Shown here: positions 31,715 to 46,575 of the stretch, piece after piece
Layout: every line of letters starts with the position of its first letter
How positions within the stretch are numbered: position 1 is the stretch's first letter
From: Loripinus fragilis
Taxonomy: Eukaryota; Mollusca; Bivalvia; Lucinida; Lucinidae
DNA length: 64,000 nucleotides
Direction of reading: 5' to 3'
Assembly: GCA_964019695.1 (NCBI GenBank)
Contig: OZ026517.1
Span: 72,994,665 to 73,058,664 of the forward strand
Position numbers and translations under genes: made by a program
The notes under the pieces: model-generated
Database searches by the model: none
The model's input: only the letters and a program-made list of their open reading frames with translations
What the model was told of the DNA's origin: nothing

Positions 31715-34700
31715 ATGGAAGTCGTACTTACCCTTCAATTCATTCTTCTCCAGCTCTTTCAACATCTGCACAAACACCCAACTGGCCTCTGATAATGGCC
31801 AACTGTCCTTCAGAACCTGCGCTTCTACGATGTATCTATGACAGGCATTGTACTTACCCTTCAATTCATTCTTCTCCAGTTCTTTCAACATCTGTACAAA
31901 CACCCAACTGGCCTCTGATAATGGCCAACTGTCCTTCAGAACCTGCGCTTCTACGATGTATCTATGACAGGTATTGTACTTACCCTTCAATTCATTCTTC
32001 TCCAGTTCTTTCAACATCTGTACAAACACCCAACTGGCCTCTGATAATGGCCAACTGTCCTTCAGAACCTGAGCTTCTACGATGTATTTATGACAGACAT
32101 TGTACTTACCCTTCAATTCATTCTTCTCCAGTTCTTTCAACATCTGCACAAACACCCAACTGGCCTCTGATAATGGCCAACTGTCCTTCAGAACCTGAGC
32201 TTCTACGATGTATTTATGACAGGCATTGTACTTACCCTTCAATTCATTCTTCTCCAGTTCTTTCAACATCTGTACAAACACCCAACTGGCCTCTGATAAT
32301 GGCCAACGTCCTTCAGAACCTGTGCTTCTACGATGTATCTATGACAGGTATTGTACTTACCCTTCAATTCATTCTTCTCCAGTTCTTTCAACATCTGCAC
32401 AAACACCCAACTGGCCTCTGATAATGGCCAACTGTCCTTCAGAACCTGTGCTTCTATGATGTATTTATGACAGACATTGTACTTACCCTTCAATTCATTC
32501 TTCTCCAGCTCTTTCAACATCTGTACAAACACCCAACTGGCCTCTGATAAAGGCCAACTGTCCTTCAGAACCTGCGCTTCTATGATGTATTTATGACAGA
32601 CATTGTACTTACCCTTCAATTCATTCTTCTCCAGTTCTTTCAACATCTGTACAAACACCCAACTGGCCTCTGATAATGGCCAACTGTCCTTCAGAACCTG
32701 TGCTTCTACGATGTATCTATGACAGGTATTGTACTTACCCTTCAATTCATTCTTCTCCAGTTCTTTCAACATCTGTACAAACACCCAACTGGCCTCTGAT
32801 AATGGCCAACTGTCCTTCAGAACCTGAGCTTCTACGATGTATTTATGACAGACATTGTACTTACCCTTCAATTCATTCTTCTCCAGTTCTTTCAACATCT
32901 GTACAAACACCCAACTGGCCTCTGATAATGGCCAACTGTCCTTCAGAACCTGCGCTTCTACGATGTATTTATGACAGACATTGTACTTACCCTTCAATTC
33001 ATTTTTCTCCAGTTCTTTCAACATCTGTACAAACACCCAACTGGCCTCTGATAATGGCCAACTGTCCTTCAGAACCTGCGCTTCTACGATGTATTTATGA
33101 CAGACATTGTACTTACCCTTCAATTCATTCTTCTCCAGTTCTTTCAACATCTGTACAAACACCCAACTGGCCTCTGATAATGGCCAACTGTCTTTCAGAA
33201 CCTGAGCTTCTACGATGTATTTATGACAGGCATTGTACTTACCCTTCAATTCATTCTTCTCCAGTTCTTTCAACATCTGTACAAACACCCAACTGGCCTC
33301 TGATAATGGCCAACTGTCCTTCAGAACCTGTGCTTCTACGATGTATCTATGACAGGCATTGTACTTACCCTTCAATTCATTCTTCTCCAGCTCTTTCAAC
33401 ATCTGTACAAACACCCAACTGGCCTCTGATAATGGCCAACTGTCCTTCAGAACCTGTGCTTCTACGATGTATCTATGAGAGGCATTGTACTTACCCTTCA
33501 ATTCATTCTTCTCCAGCTCTTTCAACATCTGTACAAACACCCAACTGGCCTCTGATAATGGCCAACTGTCCTTCAGAACCTGCGCTTCTACGATGTATTT
33601 ATGGCAGGCATTGTACTTACCCTTCAATTCATTCTTCTCCAGTTCTTTCAACATCTGTACAAACACCCAACTGGCCTCTGATAATGGCCAACTGTCCTTC
33701 AGAACCTGAGCTTCTACGATGTATTTATGGCAGGCATTGTACTTACCCTTCAATTCATTCTTCTCCAGTTCTTTCAACATCTGTACAAACACCCAACTGG
33801 CCTCTGATAATGGCCAACTGTCCTTCAGAACCTGAGCTTCTACGATGTATCTATGACAGGCATTGTACTTACCCTTCAATTCATTTTTCTCCAGCTCTTT
33901 CAACATCTGTACAAACACCCAACTGGCCTCTGATAATGGCCAACTGTCCTTCAGAACCTGAGCTTCTACGATGTATTTATGACAGACATTGTACTTACCC
34001 TTCAATTCATTCTTCTCCAGTTCTTTCAACATCTGTACAAACACCCAACTGGCCTCTGATAATGGCCAACTGTCCTTCAGAACCTGTGCTTCTACGATGT
34101 ATTTATGACAGACATTGTACTTACCCTTCAATTCATTCTTCTCCAGTTCTTTCAACATCTGTACAAACACCCAACTGGCCTCTGATAATGGCCAACTGTC
34201 CTTTAGAACCTGCGCTTCTACGATGTATTTATGGCAGGCATTGTACTTACCCTTCAATTCATTCTTCTCCAGTTCTTTCAACATCTGTACAAACACCCAA
34301 CTGGCCTCTGATAATGGCCAACTGTCCTTCAGAACCTGCGCTTCTACGATGTATCTATGACAGACATTGTACTTACCCTTCAATTCATTCTTCTCCAGTT
34401 CTTTCAACATCTGTACAAACACGCAACTGGCCTCTGATAATGGCCAACTGTCCTTCAGAACCTGTGCTTCTACGATGTATCTATGACAGACATTGTACTT
34501 ACCCTTCAATTCATTCTTCTCCAGTTCTTTCAACATCTGTACAAACACCCAACTGGCCTCTGATAATGGCCAACTGTCCTTCAGAACCTGTGCTTCTACG
34601 ATGTATCTATGACAGACATTGTACTTACCCTTCAATTCATTCTTCTCCAGTTTTTTCAACATCTGTACAAACACCCAACTGGCCTCTGATAATGGCTAAC

Positions 34701-37700
34701 TGTCCTTCAGAAACTGTGCTTCTACGATGTATCTATGACAGACATTGTACTTACCCTTCAATTCATTCTTCTCCAGTTCTTTCAACATATGTACAAACAC
34801 CCAACTGGCCTCTGATAATGGCCAACTGTCCTTCAGAACCTGTGCTTCTACGATGTATCTATGACAGACATTGTACTTACCCTTCAATTCATTCTTCTCC
34901 AGTTCTTTCAACATCTGTACAAACACCCAACTGGCCTCTGATAATGGCCAACTGTCCTTCAGAACCTGTGCTTCTACGATGTATTTATGACAGACATTGT
35001 ACTTATCCTTCAATTCATTCTTCTCCAGTTCTCTCAACATCTGTACAAACACCCAACTGGCCTCTGATAATGGCCAACTGTCCTTCAGAACCTGCGCTTC
35101 TACGATGTTTTTATGGCAGGCATTGTACTTACCCTTCAATTCATTCTTCTCCAGTTCTTTCAACATCTGTACAAACACCCAACTGGCCTCTGATAATGGC
35201 CAACTGTCCTTCAGAACCTGCGCTTCTACGATGTATTTATGACAGGCATTGTACTTACCCTTCAATTCATTCTTCTCCAGCTCTTTCAACATCTGCACAA
35301 ACACCCAACTGGCCTCTGATAATGGCCAACTGTCCTTCAGAACCTGAGCTTCTACGATGTATTTATGACAGACATTGTACTTACCCTTCAATTCATTCTT
35401 CTCCAGTTCTTTCAACATCTGTACAAACACCCAACTGGCCTCTGATAATGGCCAACTGTCCTTCAGAACCTGAGCTTCTACGGTGTATTTATGACAGACA
35501 TTGTACTCACCCTTCAATTCATTCTTCTCCAGTTCTTTCAACATCTGTACAAACACCCAACTGGCCTCTGATAATGGCCAACTGTCCTTCAGAACCTGTG
35601 CTTCTACGATGTATCTATGACAGACATTGTACTTACCCTTCAATTCATTCTTCTCCAGTTCTTTCAACATCTGTACAAACACCCAACTGGCCTCTGATAA
35701 TGGCAAACTGTCCTTCAGAACCTGCGCTTCTACGATGTATCTATGACAGGTATTGTACTTACCCTTCAATTCATTCTTCTCCAGCTCTTTCAACATCTGT
35801 ACAAACACCCAACTGGCCTCTGATAATGGCCAACTGTCCTTCAGAACCTGAGCTTCTACGATGTATTTATGACAGACATTGTACTTACCCTTCAATTCAT
35901 TCTTCTCCAGCTCTTTCAACATCTGTACAAACACCCAACTGGCCTCTGATAATGGCCAACTGTCCTTCAGAACCTGCGCTTCTACGATGTATCTATGACA
36001 GGCATTGTACTTACCCTTCAATTCATTCTTCTCCAGTTCTTTCAACATCTGTACAAACACCCAACTGGCCTCTGATAATGGCCAACTGTCCTTCAGAACC
36101 TGAGCTTCTATGATGTATTTATGACAGACATTGTACTTACCCTTCAATTCATTCTTCTCCAGCTCTTTCAACATCTGCACAAACACCCAACTGGCCTCTG
36201 ATAATGGCCAACTGTCCTTCAGAACCTGCGTTTCTATGATGTATCTATGACAGGTATTGTACTTACCCTTCAATTCATTCTTCTCCAGTTCTTTCAACAT
36301 CTGTACAAACACCCAACTGGCCTCTGATAATGGCCAACTGTCCTTCAGAACCTGAGCTTCTACGATGTATTTATGACAGACATTGTACTTACCCTTCAAT
36401 TCATTTTTCTCCAGCTCTTTCAACATCTGCACAAACACCCAACTGGCCTCTGATAATGGCCAACTGTCCTTCAGAACCTGAGCTTCTACGATGTATTTAT
36501 GACAGACATTGTACTTACCCTTCAATTCATTCTTCTCCAGTTCTTTCAACATCTGCACAAACACCCAACTGGCCTCTGATAATGGCCAACTGTCCTTCAG
36601 AACCTGAGCTTCTATGATGTATTTATGACAGACATTGTACTTACCCTTCAATTCATTCTTCTCCAGTTCTTTCAACATCTGTTCAAACACCCAACTGGCC
36701 TCTGATAATGGCCAACTGTCCTTCAGAACCTGAGCTTCTACGATGTATTTATGACAGACATTGTACTTACCCTTCAATTCATTCTTCTCCAGTTCTTTCA
36801 ACATTTGCACAAACACCCAACTGGCCTCTGATAATGGCCAACTGTCCTTCAGAACCTGAGCTTTTACGATGTATTTATGACAGACATTGTACTCACCCTT
36901 CAATTCATTCTTCTCCAGCTCTTTCAACATCTGTACAAACACCCAACTGGCCTCTGATAATGGCCAACTGTCCTTCAGAACCTGAGCTTCTATGATGTAT
37001 TTATGACAGACATTGTACTCACCCTTCAATTCATTCTTCTCCAGTTCTTTCAACATCTGTACAAACACCCAACTGGCCTCTGATAATGGCCAACTGTCCT
37101 TCAGAACCTGAGCTTCTACGATGTATTTATGACAGACATTGTACTTACCCTTCAATTCATTCTTCTCCAGCTCTTTCAACATCTGCACAAACACCCAACT
37201 GGCCTCTGATAATGGCCAACTGTCCTTCAGAACCTGCGCTTCTACGATGTATTTATGACAGACATTGTACTTACCCTTCAATTCATTCTTCTCCAGTTCT
37301 TTCAACATCTGTACAAACACCCAACTGGCCTCTGATAATGGCCAACTGTCCTTCAGAACCTGCGCTTCTACGATGTATCTATGACAGGTATTGTACTTAC
37401 CCTTCAATTCATTCTTCTCCAGTTCTTTCAACATCTGTAAAAACACCCAACTGGCCTCTGATAATGGCCAACTGTCCTTCAGAACCTGCGCTTCTACGAT
37501 GTATCTATGACAGACATTGTACTTACCCTTCAATTCATTTTTCTCCAGCTCTTTCAACATCTGTACAAACACCCAACTGGCCTCTGATAATGGCCAACTG
37601 TCCTTCAGAACCTGAGCTTCTACGATGTATTTATGACAGACATTGTACTTACCCTTCAATTCATTCTTCTCCAGTTCTTTCAACATCTGTACAAACACCC

Positions 37701-40700
37701 AACTGGCCTCTGATAATGGCCAACTGTCCTTCAGAACCTGAGCTTCTACGATGTATTTATGACAGACATTGTACTTACCCTTCAATTCATTCTTCTCCAG
37801 TTCTTTCAACATCTGTACAAACACCCAACTGGCCTCTGATAATGGCCAACTGTCCTTCAGAACCTGTGCTTCTATGATGTATCTATGACAGGCATTGTAC
37901 TTACCCTTCAATTCATTCTTCTCCAGTTCTTTCAACATCTGCACAAACACCCAACTGGCCTCTGATAATGGCCAACTGTCCTTCAGAACCTGCGCTTCTA
38001 TGATGTATCTATGACAGACATTGTACTTACCCTTCAATTCATTTTTCTCCAGCTCTTTCAACATCTGTACAAACACCCAACTGGCCTCTGATAATGGCCA
38101 ACTGTCCTTCAGAACCTGAGCTTCTACGATGTATTTATGACAGACATTGTACTTACCCTTCAATTCATTCTTCTCCAGTTCTTTCAACATCTGTACAAAC
38201 ACCCAACTGGCCTCTGATAATGGCCAACTGTCCTTCAGAACCTGAGCTTCTACGATGTATTTATGACAGACATTGTACTTACCCTTCAATTCATTCTTCT
38301 CCAGCTCTTTCAACATCTGTACAAACACCCAACTGGCCTCTGATAATGGCCAACTGTCCTTCAGAACCTGAGCTTCTACGATGTATTTATGACAGACATT
38401 GTACTTACCCTTCAATTCATTCTTCTCCAGTTCTTTCAACATCTGCACAAACACCCAACTGGCCTCTGATAATGGCCAACTGTCCTTCAGAACCTGAGCT
38501 TCTACGATGTATTTATGACAGACATTGTACTTACCCTTCAATTCATTTTTCTCCAGCTCTTTCAACATCTGTACAAACACCCAACTGGCCTCTGATAATG
38601 GCCAACTGTCCTTCAGAACCTGTGCTTCTACGATGTATCTATGACAGGTATTGTACTTACCCTTCAATTCATTCTTCTCCAGTTCTTTCAACATCTGTAC
38701 AAACACCCAACTGGCCTTTTATAATGGCCAACTGTCCTTCAGAACCTGTGCTTCTACGATGTATTTATGACAGACATTGTACTTACCCTTCAATTCATTC
38801 TTCTCCAGTTCTTTCAACATCTGCACAAACACCCATTGGCCTCTGATAATGGCCAACTGTCCTTCAGAACCTGAGCTTTTACAATGTATCTATGACAGGC
38901 ATTGTACTTACCCTTCAATTCATTCTTCTCCAGTTCTTTCAACATCTGTACAAACACCCAACTGGCCTCTGATAATGGCCAACTGTCCTTCAGAACCTGC
39001 GCTTCTACGATGTATTTATGACAGACATTGTACTTACCCTTCAATTCATTCTTCTCCAGTTCTTTCAACATCTGTACAAACACCCAACTGGCCTCTGATA
39101 ATGGCCAACTGTCCTTCAGAACCTGAGCTTCTACGATGTATTTATGACAGGCATTGTACTTACCCTTCAATTCATTCTTCTCCAGCTCTTTCAACATCTG
39201 TACAAACACCCAACTGGCCTCTGATAATGGCCAACTGTCCTTCAGAACCTGCGCTTCTATGATGTATTTATGACAGACATTGTACTTACCCTTCAATTCA
39301 TTCTTCTCCAGCTCTTTCAACATCTGTACAAACACCCAACTGGCCTCTGATAATAGCCAACTGTCCTTCAGAACCTGCGCTTCTACGATGTATTTATGAC
39401 AGACATTGTACTTACCCTTCAATTCATTCTTCTCCAGCTCTTTCAACATCTGTACAAACACCCAACTGGCCTCTGATAATGGCCAACTGTCCTTCAGAAC
39501 CTGAGCTTCTACGATGTATTTATGACAGACATTGTACTTACCCTTCAATTCATTCTTCTCCAGTTCTTTCAACATCTGTACAAACACCCAACTGGCCTCT
39601 GATAATGGCCAACTGTCCTTCAGAACCTGTGCTTCTATGATGTATCTATGACAGGCATTGTACTTACCCTTCAATTCATTCTTCTCCAGTTCTTTCAACA
39701 TCTGCACAAACACCCAACTGGCCTCTGATAATGGCCAACTGTCCTTCAGAACCTGAGCTTCTACGATGTATTTATGACAGACATTGTACTTACCCTTCAA
39801 TTCATTCTTCTCCAGTTCTTTCAACATCTGTACAAACACCCAACTGGCCTCTGATAATGGCCAACTGTCCTTCAGAACCTGAGCTTCTACGATGTATTTA
39901 TGACAGACATTGTACTTACCCTTCAATTCATTCTTCTCCAGCTCTTTCAACATCTGTACAAACACCCAACTGGCCTCTGATAATGGCCAACTGTCCTTCA
40001 GAACCTGAGCTTCTACGATGTATTTATGACAGACATTGTACTTACCCTTCAATTCATTCTTCTCCAGTTCTTTCAACATCTGCACAAACACCCAACTGGC
40101 CTCTGATAATGGCCAACTGTCCTTCAGAACCTGACCTTACACGATGTATTTATGACAGACATTGTACTTACCCTTCAATTCATTTTTCTCCAGCTCTTTC
40201 AACATCTGTACAAACACCCAACTGGCCTCTGATAATGGCCAACTGTCCTTCAGAACCTGTGCTTCTACGATGTATCTATGACAGGTATTGTACTTACCCT
40301 TCAATTCATTCTTCTCCAGTTCTTTCAACATCTGTACAAACACCCAACTGGCCTTTTATAATGGCCAACTGTCCTTCAGAACCTGTGCTTCTACGATGTA
40401 TTTATGACAGACATTGTACTTATCCTTCAATTCATTCTTCTCCAGTTCTTTCAACATCTGCACAAACACCCAACTGGCCTCTGATAATGGCCAACTGTCC
40501 TTCAGAACCTGAGCTTTAACAATGTATCTATGACAGGCATTGTACTTACCCTTCAATTCATTCTTCTCCAGTTCTTTCAACATCTGTACAAACACCCAAC
40601 TGGCCTCTGATAATGGCCAACTGTCCTTCAGAACCTGCGCTTCTACGATGTATTTATGACAGACATTGTACTTACCCTTCAATTCATTCTTCTCCAGTTC

Positions 40701-43700
40701 TTTCAACATCTGTACAAACACCCAACTGGCCTCTGATAATGGCCAACTGTCCTTCAGAACCTGAGCTTCTACGATGTATTTATGACAGGCATTGTACTTA
40801 CCCTTCAATTCATTCTTCTCCAGCTCTTTCAACATCTGTACAAACACCCTACTGGCCTCTGATAATGGCCAACTGTCCTTCAGAACCTGCGCTTCTACGA
40901 TGTATTTATGACAGACATTGTACTTACCCTTCAATTCATTCTTCTCCAGTTCTTTCAACATCTGTACAAACACCCAACTGGCCTCTGATAATGGCCAACT
41001 GTCCTTCAGAACCTGCGCTTCTACGATGTATCTATGACAGGTATTGTACTTACCCTTCAATTCATTCTTCTCCAGTTCTTTCAACATCTGTACAAACACC
41101 CAACTGGCCTCTGATAATGGCCAACTGTCCTTCAGAACCTGCGCATCTACGATGTATCTATGACAGACATTGTACTTACCCTTCAATTCATTTTTCTCCA
41201 GCTCTTTCAACATCTGTACAAACACCCAACTGGCCTCTGATAATGGCCAACTGTCCTTCAGAACCTGAGCTTCTACGATGTATTTATGACAGACATTGTA
41301 CTTACCCTTCAATTCATTCTTCTCCAGTTCTTTCAACATCTGTACAAACACCCAACTGGCCTCTGATAATGGCCAACTGTCCTTCAGAACCTGAGCTTCT
41401 ACGATGTATTTATGACAGGCATTGTACTTACCCTTCAATTCATTCTTCTCCAGCTCTTTCAACATCTGTACAAACACCCAACTGGCCTCTGATAATGGCC
41501 AACTGTCCTTCAGAACCTGTGCTTCTACGATGTATTTATGACAGACATTGTACTTACCCTTCAATTCATTCTTCTCCAGCTCTTTCAACATCTGTACAAA
41601 CACCCAACTGGCCTCTGATAATGGCCAACTGTCCTTCAGAACCTGAGCTTCTACGATGTATTTATGACAGACATTGTACTTACCCTTCAATTCATTCTTC
41701 TCCAGTTCTTTCAACATCTGTACAAACACCCAACTGGCCTCTGATAATGGCCAACTGTCCTTCAGAACCTGTGCTTCTATGATGTATCTATGACAGGCAT
41801 TGTACTTACCCTTCAATTCATTCTTCTCCAGTTCTTTCAACATCTGCACAAACACCCAACTGGCCTCTGATAATGGCCAACTGTCCTTCAGAACCTGCGC
41901 TTCTATGATGTATCTATGACAGACATTGTACTTACCCTTCAATTCATTTTTCTCCAGCTCTTTCAACATCTGTACAAACACCCAACTGGCCTCTGATAAT
42001 GGCCAACTGTCCTTCAGAACCTGAGCTTCTACGATGTATTTATGACAGACATTGTACTTACCCTTCAATTCATTCTTCTCCAGTTCTTTCAACATCTGTA
42101 CAAACACCCAACTGGCCTCTGATAATGGCCAACTGTCCTTCAGAACCTGAGCTTCTACGATGTATTTATGACAGACATTGTACTTACCCTTCAATTCATT
42201 CTTCTCCAGCTCTTTCAACATCTGTACAAACACCCAACTGGCCTCTGATAATGGCCAACTGTCCTTCAGAACCTGAGCTTCTACGATGTATTTATGACAG
42301 ACATTGTACTTACCCTTCAATTCATTCTTCTCCAGTTCTTTCAACATCTGCACAAACACCCAACTGGCCTCTGATAATGGCCAACTGTCCTTCAGAACCT
42401 GAGCTTCTACGATGTATTTATGACAGACATTGTACTTACCCTTCAATTCATTTTTCTCCAGCTCTTTCAACATCTGTACAAACACCCAACTGGCCTCTGA
42501 TAATGGCCAACTGTCCTTCAGAACCTGAGCTTCTACGATGTATCTATGACAGGTATTGTACTTACCCTTCAATTCATTCTTCTCCAGTTCTTTCAACATC
42601 TGTACAAACACCCAACTGGCCTTTTATAATGGCCAACTGTCCTTCAGAACCTGTGCTTCTACGATGTATTTATGACAGACATTGTACTTACCCTTCAATT
42701 CATTCTTCTCCAGTTCTTTCAACATCTGCACAAACACCCAACTGGCCTCTGATAATGGCCAACTGTCCTTCAGAACCTGAGCTTTTACAATGTATCTATG
42801 ACAGGCATTGTACTTACCCTTCAATTCATTCTTCTCCAGTTCTTTCAACATCTGTACAAACACCCAACTGGCCTCTGATAATGGCCAACTGTCCTTCAGA
42901 ACCTGCGCTTCTACGATGTATTTATGACAGACATTGTACTTACCCTTCAATTCATTCTTCTCCAGTTCTTTCAACATCTGTACAAACACCCAACTGGCCT
43001 CTGATAATGGCCAACTGTCCTTCAGAACCTGAGCTTCTACGATGTATTTATGACAGGCATTGTACTTACCCTTCAATTCATTTTTCTCCAGTTCTTTCAA
43101 CATCTGTACAAACACCCAACTGGCCTCTGATAATGGCCAACGTCCTTCAGAACCTGTGCTTCTACGATGTATTTATGACAGACATTGTACTTACCCTTCA
43201 ATTCATTCTTCTCCAGTTCTTTCAACATCTGTACAAACACCCAACTGTTCTCTGATAAAGGCCAACTGTCCTTCAGAACCTGAGCTTCTACGATGTATTT
43301 ATGACAGGCATTGTACTTACCCTTCAATTCATTCTTCTCCAGCTCTTTCAACATCTGTACAAACACCCTACTGGCCTCTGATAATGGCCAACTGTCCTTC
43401 AGAACCTGCGCTTCTACGATGTATTTATGACAGACATTGTACTTACCCTTCAATTCATTCTTCTCCAGTTCTTTCAACATCTGTACAAACACCCAACTGG
43501 CCTCTGATAATGGCCAACTGTCCTTCAGAACCTGCGCTTCTACGATGTATCTATGACAGGTATTGTACTTACCCTTCAATTCATTCTTCTCCAGTTCTTT
43601 CAACATCTGTACAAACACCCAACTGGCCTCTGATAATGGCCAACTGTCCTTCAGAACCTGCGCTTCTACGATGTATCTATGACAGACATTGTACTTACCC

Positions 43701-46575
43701 TTCAATTCATTTTTCTCCAGCTCTTTCAACGTCTGTACAAACACCCAACTGGCCTCTGATAATGGCCAACTGTCCTTCAGAACCTGAGCTTCTACGATGT
43801 ATTTATGACAGACATTGTACTTACCCTTCAATTCATTCTTCTCCAGTTCTTTCAACATCTGTACAAACACCCAACTGGCCTCTGATAATGGCCAACTGTC
43901 CTTCAGAACCTGAGCTTCTACGATGTATTTATGACAGGCATTGTACTTACCCTTCAATTCATTCTTCTCCAGTTCTTTCAACGTCTGTACAAACACCCTA
44001 CTGGCCTCTGATAATGGCCAACGTCCTTCAGAACCTGTGCTTCTACGATGTATTTATGACAGGTATTGTACTTACCCTTCAAATCATTCTTCTCCAGCTC
44101 TTTCAACATCTGTACAAACACCCAACTGGCCTCTGATAATGGCCAACTGTCCTTCAGAACCTGAGCTTCTACGATGTATTTATGACAGACATTGTACTTA
44201 CCCTTCAATTCATTCTTCTCCAGCTCTTTCAACATCTGTACAAACACCCAACTGGCCTCTGATAATGGCCAACTGTCCTTCAGAACCTGCGCTTCTACGA
44301 TGTATTTATGACAGACATTGTACTTACCCTTCAAATCATTCTTCTCCAGCTCTTTCAACATCTGTACAAACACCCAACTGGCCTCTGATAATGGCCAACT
44401 GTCCTTCAGAACCTGCGCTTCTACGATGTATTTATGACAGACATTGTACTTACCCTTCAAATCATTCTTCTCCAGTTCTTTCAACATCTGTACAAACACC
44501 CAACTGGCCTCTGATAATGGCCAACTGTCCTTCAGAACCTGAGCTTCTACGATGTATTTATGACAGACATTGTACTTACCCTTCAATTCATTCTTCTCCA
44601 GTTCTTTCAACATCTGTACAAACACCCAACTGGCCTCTGATAATGGCCAACTGTCCTTCAGAACCTGTGCTTCTATGATGTATCTATGACAGGCATTGTA
44701 CTTACCCTTCAATTCATTCTTCTCCAGTTCTTTCAACATCTGCACAAACACCCAACTGGCCTCTGATAATGGCCAACTGTCCTTCAGAACCTGCGCTTCT
44801 ATGATGTATCTATGACAGACATTGTACTTACCCTTCAATTCATTTTTCTCCAGCTCTTTCAACATCTGTACAAACACCCAACTGGCCTCTGATAATGGCC
44901 AACTGTCCTTCAGAACCTGAGCTTCTACGATGTATTTATGACAGACATTGTACTTACCCTTCAATTCATTCTTCTCCAGTTCTTTCAACATCTGTACAAA
45001 CACCCAACTGGCCTCTGATAATGGCCAACTGTCCTTCAGAACCTGAGCTTCTACGATGTATTTATGACAGACATTGTACTTACCCTTCAATTCATTCTTC
45101 TCCAGCTCTTTCAACATCTGTACAAACACCCAACTGGCCTCTGATAATGGCCAACTGTCCTTCAGAACCTGAGCTTCTATGATGTATTTATGACAGACAT
45201 TGTACTCACCCTTCAATTCATTCTTCTCCAGTTCTTTCAACATCTGTACAAACACCCAACTGGCCTCTGATAATGGCCAACTGTCCTTCAGAACCTGTGC
45301 TTCTACGATGTATTTATGACAGGCATTGTACTTACCCTTCAATTCATTCTTCTCCAGTTCTTTCAACATCTGTACAAACACCCAACTGGCCTCTGATAAT
45401 GGCCAACTGTCCTTCAGAACCTGCGCTTCTACGATGTATCTATGACAGACATTGTACTTACCCTTCAATTCATTCTTCTCCAGTTCTTTCAACATCTGCA
45501 CAAACACCCAACTGGCCTCTGATAATGGCCAACTGTCCTTCAGAACCTGAGCTTTTACGATGTATTTATGACAGACATTGTACTCACCCTTCAATTCATT
45601 CTTCTCCAGCTCTTTCAACATCTGTACAAACACCCAACTGGCCTCTGATAATGGCCAACTGTCCTTCAGAACCTGAGCTTCTACGATGTATCTATGACAG
45701 GTATTGTACTTACCCTTCAATTCATTCTTCTCCAGCTCTTTCAACATCTGTACAAACACCCAACTGGCCTCTGATAATGGCCAACTGTCCTTCAGAACCT
45801 GTGCTTCTACGATGTATCTATGACAGACATTGTACTTACCCTTCAATTCATTCTTCTCCAGTTCTTTCAACATCTGTACAAACACCCAACTGGCCTCTGA
45901 TAATGGCCAACTGTCCTTCAGAACCTGAGCTTCTACGATGTATTTATGACAGGTATTGTACTTACCCTTCAATTCATTCTTCTCCAGTTCTTTCAACATC
46001 TGTACAAACACCCAACTGGCCTCTGATAATGGCCAACTGTCCTTCAGAACCTGTGCTTCTATGATGTATCTATGACAGGCATTGTACTTACCCTTCAATT
46101 CATTCTTCTCCAGCTCTTTCAACATCTGTACAAACACCCAACTGGCCTCTGATAATGGCCAACTGTCCTTCAGAACCTGAGCTTCTACGATGTATCTATG
46201 ACAGGTATTGTACTTACCCTTCAATTCATTCTTCTCCCGTTCTTTCAACATCTGTACAAACACCCAACTGGCCTCTGATAATGGCCAACTGTCCTTCAGA
46301 ACCTGAGCTTTTACGATGTATTTATGACAGACATTGTACTTACCCTTCAATTCATTCTTCTCCAGTTCTTTCAACATCTGCACAAACACCCAACTGGCCT
46401 CTGATAATGGCCAACTGTCCTTCAGAACCTGAGCTTCTACGATGTATTTATGACAGACATTGTACTTACCCTTCAATTCATTCTTCTCCAGTTCTTTCAA
46501 CATCTGTACAAACACCCAACTGGCCTCTGATAATGGCCAACTGTCCTTCAGAACCTGCGCTTCTACGATGTATTT
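31715..46575 (-). repeat. 118-copy, 126-bp tandem array made of exon + 5' splice site
   Basis: Each 126-bp unit (minus strand) is the last 109 nt of exon w4 followed by 17 nt of intron starting GTAAGTACAATG. The exon ends next to the first and last donors are at 46470 and 31732: 14738 bp apart, which equals 117 x 126 minus 4, and four single-base deletions are visible near 32307, 38836, 43141 and 44021. So there are 118 copies, all otherwise exactly in register. As 126 is divisible by three and the intron-derived part has no stop, the array stays open for long stretches on the minus strand (unit GKYN[A/V/T]CH[K/R]YI... to ...NELK) and, by chance, also on the plus strand. Disabling changes are rare: a TAG near 34695, a TAA near 40137, and TAA in three related units near 38720, 40354 and 42622, plus the four deletions. 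Copies fall into higher-order blocks. It may all be intronic, or it may supply extra exon repeats. Confidence 0.9.

Noticed and set aside
32676..36113. A 1145-codon open frame on the plus strand (unit starting MANCPSEP) and shorter plus-strand relatives through 46604
   Set aside because: It is the antisense of the 126-bp exon array. A period divisible by three keeps any stop-free frame open; it has no start context, splice structure or family match of its own.
34696..38706. A 1336-codon minus-strand open frame starting MFVQMLKELEKNELKG, taken as a separate repeat-protein gene
   Set aside because: The apparent starts are just the first Met after a stop or frameshift in the array. The frame is part of exon-plus-donor units of the androglobin-like gene, not an independent gene.
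31715..46575. CRISPR-like array
   Set aside because: Units are contiguous 126-bp repeats with no distinct spacers, in a eukaryotic gene.
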